In this document: positions 58,217-60,091 of the stretch, piece after piece
Numbering within the stretch: position 1 is the first letter of the stretch
How the letters are laid out: the number at the start of each line of letters is the position of its first letter
Assembly: GCA_015486055.1 (NCBI GenBank)
Contig: WFSJ01000030.1
Coordinates: 1-60,091, forward strand
Source: Acidobacteriota bacterium
GTDB lineage: Bacteria; Acidobacteriota; Aminicenantia; S016-38
Length of the DNA stretch: 60,091 nucleotides
Direction: 5' to 3'
Position numbers and translations under genes: made by a program
Notes under the pieces: model-generated
Databases searched by the model: none
Told to the model about the DNA's origin: nothing
Seen by the model: the letters and a program-made list of their open reading frames with translations, nothing else

Positions 58217-60091
58217 ATGTATATTTATTCAATACTCCTGAGTGGGTTCAAGTCATTCCCTCAGAGGACTATCATAAAGTTTCATCCAGGAGTTACGGCT
58301 ATAATAGGGCCCAATGGTTCAGGGAAAAGCAATATTGTAGATGCAATACTCTGGGCAATGGGAGAAGGGAGGTCGTCCATTTTAAGAACATCAATCATAG
58401 AGGATGTAATATTCAAGGGTTCAAAGACAAGGGCACCCCTGGCAAGGGCAGAGGTTCTTATAAATTTGAATGATCTTGAGGATACAATAACCATAGGGAG
58501 GAGGATTTACAAAGACGGGGAAAGCGAATTCCTGTTGAACGGAAAAGTGATGCGACTCAGGGAAGTTCAGGATAAGCTATGGGAAATCGGAATAGAATCA
58601 AGAGAATATGTAGTCATAGAACAGGGACAGGTTGAGCAACTTCTTTCAATGTCCTCTGAGGAAAGGATGGTTTTTCTGGAATCTGCAGCAGGGGTGAGAA
58701 AATATAAGGAAAGAAGGAGAGAGGCACTCAGGAAAATATGGGACATAGAAAAAGAACTGGAAATTGTAAGGATGAAAGAAAACGAAATGGAGGAAAGCTA
58801 TCAGAGGACAAAGGAGCAACTTCAAAGGCTGAACAATTACAGGAAGCTCACAAAGGAGAAAGAAGAATTAATATCCACACTCATAGCCATAAAAAGAGAT
58901 AAGATCGAGGAAGGCTTGGAAAATCTGAGACTGGAACGAGAAAATCTTAGAGGGAATCTTGAGACATTACGGATAAGAAAGGAAGAACTTCTCAGAAAAT
59001 TGAGGAGCTTCGAAGAGAAAAAAACTTCCGTTCTTGGTAAGATAAATTCTATGGAGGAAGCGCTCTCCGAACTTAAAGACAGGGAATTAGAATTAAAACC
59101 AGCACTGATAAAACTAAGGGAAGATGTTGCTACATCAAGGGAAAAACTCAAGTCCTTAACTTTAAAGGAAGAAGAACTTGCGAAAAGAGTGGTTTCTCTT
59201 GAAGAAAGGATAAAAGATCTTGAATCAGAAGAAAAAGAGGAAAAATTAATATACAGTAAATTGAGTTCTCAGCTGAAAGATGCCCGAGAAAAATTGAATG
59301 AAAAAGAGGAAGAGGTGGAAGTTCAAAGAAAAAACTATTTAACCATTCTCTCCAATTTAAGGGAGAAAGAAACAATAGCCCAGCAGGAAAGGGAAAAGAA
59401 GAACGAGAGAAAGAAAAGGCTGGAATTTCTGAGAGAAGAAGGAGAAAGAATAGGCAATGAGATTAGAAAACTGGAGGAGGAAAAAGATTTAACAGAGCTT
59501 CACAACCATGTCGAAGCACTCAGAAAAAGAAAGCATTCGCTGGAAAATGAGATAGCCCAAGATAAAAATAAGGCAACAATTTTAAGAGACAGGGAAAACC
59601 AGCTAAAAAAATCCCTTAGGGTTATGGAAAAGGCTCTAAAGGGAAAGGGTCCTCCAAAGATAAATATAAAAATAAAAAAGGAATATGCGGATCTTGCTGA
59701 GCTCCTGTGGGAGAGGGAAATGCGCAGTCAAACTATAGAAAAGATAGAAGGAAATCTTCCCTCTGGATTCTACTTACTCAAAAAAGAATGGTCAAGGGAA
59801 GAATTCTCTTCAATTTCAGGAGCTGATGTAAAACTCAGGGATGCTCTCTGGAGGGAAAACCTTGAGAAAGCAATGGAAACATGGAATCTCACTGGAAAAC
59901 CCGTTGTATTTCCCGAAGGGGTTATATTTCCAGAAGGAGTGCTCAGGATAAAAGGGGAAGAGCAGGGAACTCTTTCCCTCAGAATTGAAGAGGAAAAAAT
60001 AAAGGAAGAGTTAGAAAGAACAAAGTGGAAAAGGAAAGAAATAGAGGAAAAAATATATGATGATGAAAATAAATTAAGAGAGATAGAGAAA
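58217..60091 (+). CDS. smc: Chromosome segregation ATPase SMC, C-terminus beyond the window
   Basis: SMC dimers extrude DNA loops and organise the chromosome, with ParB loading them. The N-terminal head has Walker A IGPNGSGKSNIVDA (about 30-43) and the Q-loop region VIEQGQVEQLL, with FLESAAGVRKYKERR at its end. Charged coiled coil runs from about residue 165 to 475. A compact hinge-like region follows (about 480-600; DLAELLWE, GFYLLKKEWSREEF and ALWRENLEKAM). The frame stays open to the window end (625 codons). The start is leaderless-type (see the -10 element). Confidence 0.92.
   Translation, partial: MYIYSILLSGFKSFPQRTIIKFHPGVTAIIGPNGSGKSNIVDAILWAMGEGRSSILRTSIIEDVIFKGSKTRAPLARAEVLINLNDLEDTITIGRRIYKDGESEFLLNGKVMRLREVQDKLWEIGIESREYVVIEQGQVEQLLSMSSEERMVFLESAAGVRKYKERRREALRKIWDIEKELEIVRMKENEMEESYQRTKEQLQRLNNYRKLTKEKEELISTLIAIKRDKIEEGLENLRLERENLRGNLETLRIRKEELLRKLRSFEEKKTSVLGKINSMEEALSELKDRELELKPALIKLREDVATSREKLKSLTLKEEELAKRVVSLEERIKDLESEEKEEKLIYSKLSSQLKDAREKLNEKEEEVEVQRKNYLTILSNLREKETIAQQEREKKNERKKRLEFLREEGERIGNEIRKLEEEKDLTELHNHVEALRKRKHSLENEIAQDKNKATILRDRENQLKKSLRVMEKALKGKGPPKINIKIKKEYADLAELLWEREMRSQTIEKIEGNLPSGFYLLKKEWSREEFSSISGADVKLRDALWRENLEKAMETWNLTGKPVVFPEGVIFPEGVLRIKGEEQGTLSLRIEEEKIKEELERTKWKRKEIEEKIYDDENKLREIEK

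Overview
The window is an AT-rich, densely packed bacterial chromosome segment carrying about 45 protein genes, many with 4-20 bp overlaps, and one tRNA. The organism is Gram-negative: there are at least two probable outer-membrane barrel proteins, a LolA-like protein and many Sec-type signal peptides. The mix of a sortilin/BNR-repeat protein, a CBM9/DUF5916 protein, an SBBP-repeat protein, an S9 peptidase, a GH99-like protein and an NtrC-type regulator recalls uncultured Acidobacteriota or Aminicenantota-like lineages. That placement is inferred from gene content only. No phage, CRISPR array, rRNA or complete insertion sequence was seen. The only mobile-element-type gene is a single Y1 (REP-associated-type) transposase homologue.

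Layout. 1-1214 (-): 3'-truncated SBBP-repeat secreted protein. 1215-1632: divergent promoters, a possibly structured leader and two micro-ORFs ahead of a TlpA-like thioredoxin. 2214-7201: mnmA, glnA, a DegT aminotransferase and a MATE exporter. 7312-11332 (-): NtrC-type regulator, its membrane sensor kinase and tRNA-Leu(CAG). 11391-14480 (-): CFA-synthase-like methyltransferase, Mut7-C protein and GH99-like protein. 14604-20394 (+): secA, guaB, a TPR protein and a LolA-like protein. 20395-29376 (-): frameshifted sortilin/BNR protein, SDR-type threonine dehydrogenase, DUF5916 protein, hybrid kinase and a small membrane protein. 29437-41481 (+): S9 peptidase, two unknown secreted proteins, a barrel protein, a subtilisin, uvrB, a GT-C-like membrane protein and glgB. 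41512-46448 (+): LuxE-like, LuxC-like, GNAT and phosphodiesterase genes, then ribE. 46418-48352 (-): OPT transporter. 48457-55322 (+): small membrane proteins, priA, glyQ, glyS and parB, with a cysteine-rich protein on the other strand. 55319-58120 (-): REC-PATAN regulator, PAS kinase and Y1 transposase. 58217-end (+): smc, cut by the window edge.

How the genes work together. Housekeeping genes cover tRNA modification and charging (mnmA, glyQS, tRNA-Leu), nucleotide and nitrogen metabolism (guaB, glnA), secretion (secA), repair and restart (uvrB, priA), chromosome organisation (parB, smc), glycogen branching (glgB) and riboflavin (ribE). Three signalling modules and a large envelope/secreted set fill most of the rest.

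Two observations stand out. First, at least six genes share one arrangement: a -10-like hexamer (TATAAT, TAAAAT or CATAAT), exactly 6 nt, then the start codon, with no Shine-Dalgarno site. This predicts leaderless mRNAs beside ordinary Shine-Dalgarno genes. Second, a compact LuxE-LuxC-GNAT-phosphodiesterase operon without luciferase genes looks like an uncharacterised fatty-acyl reduction and lipid-modification pathway.
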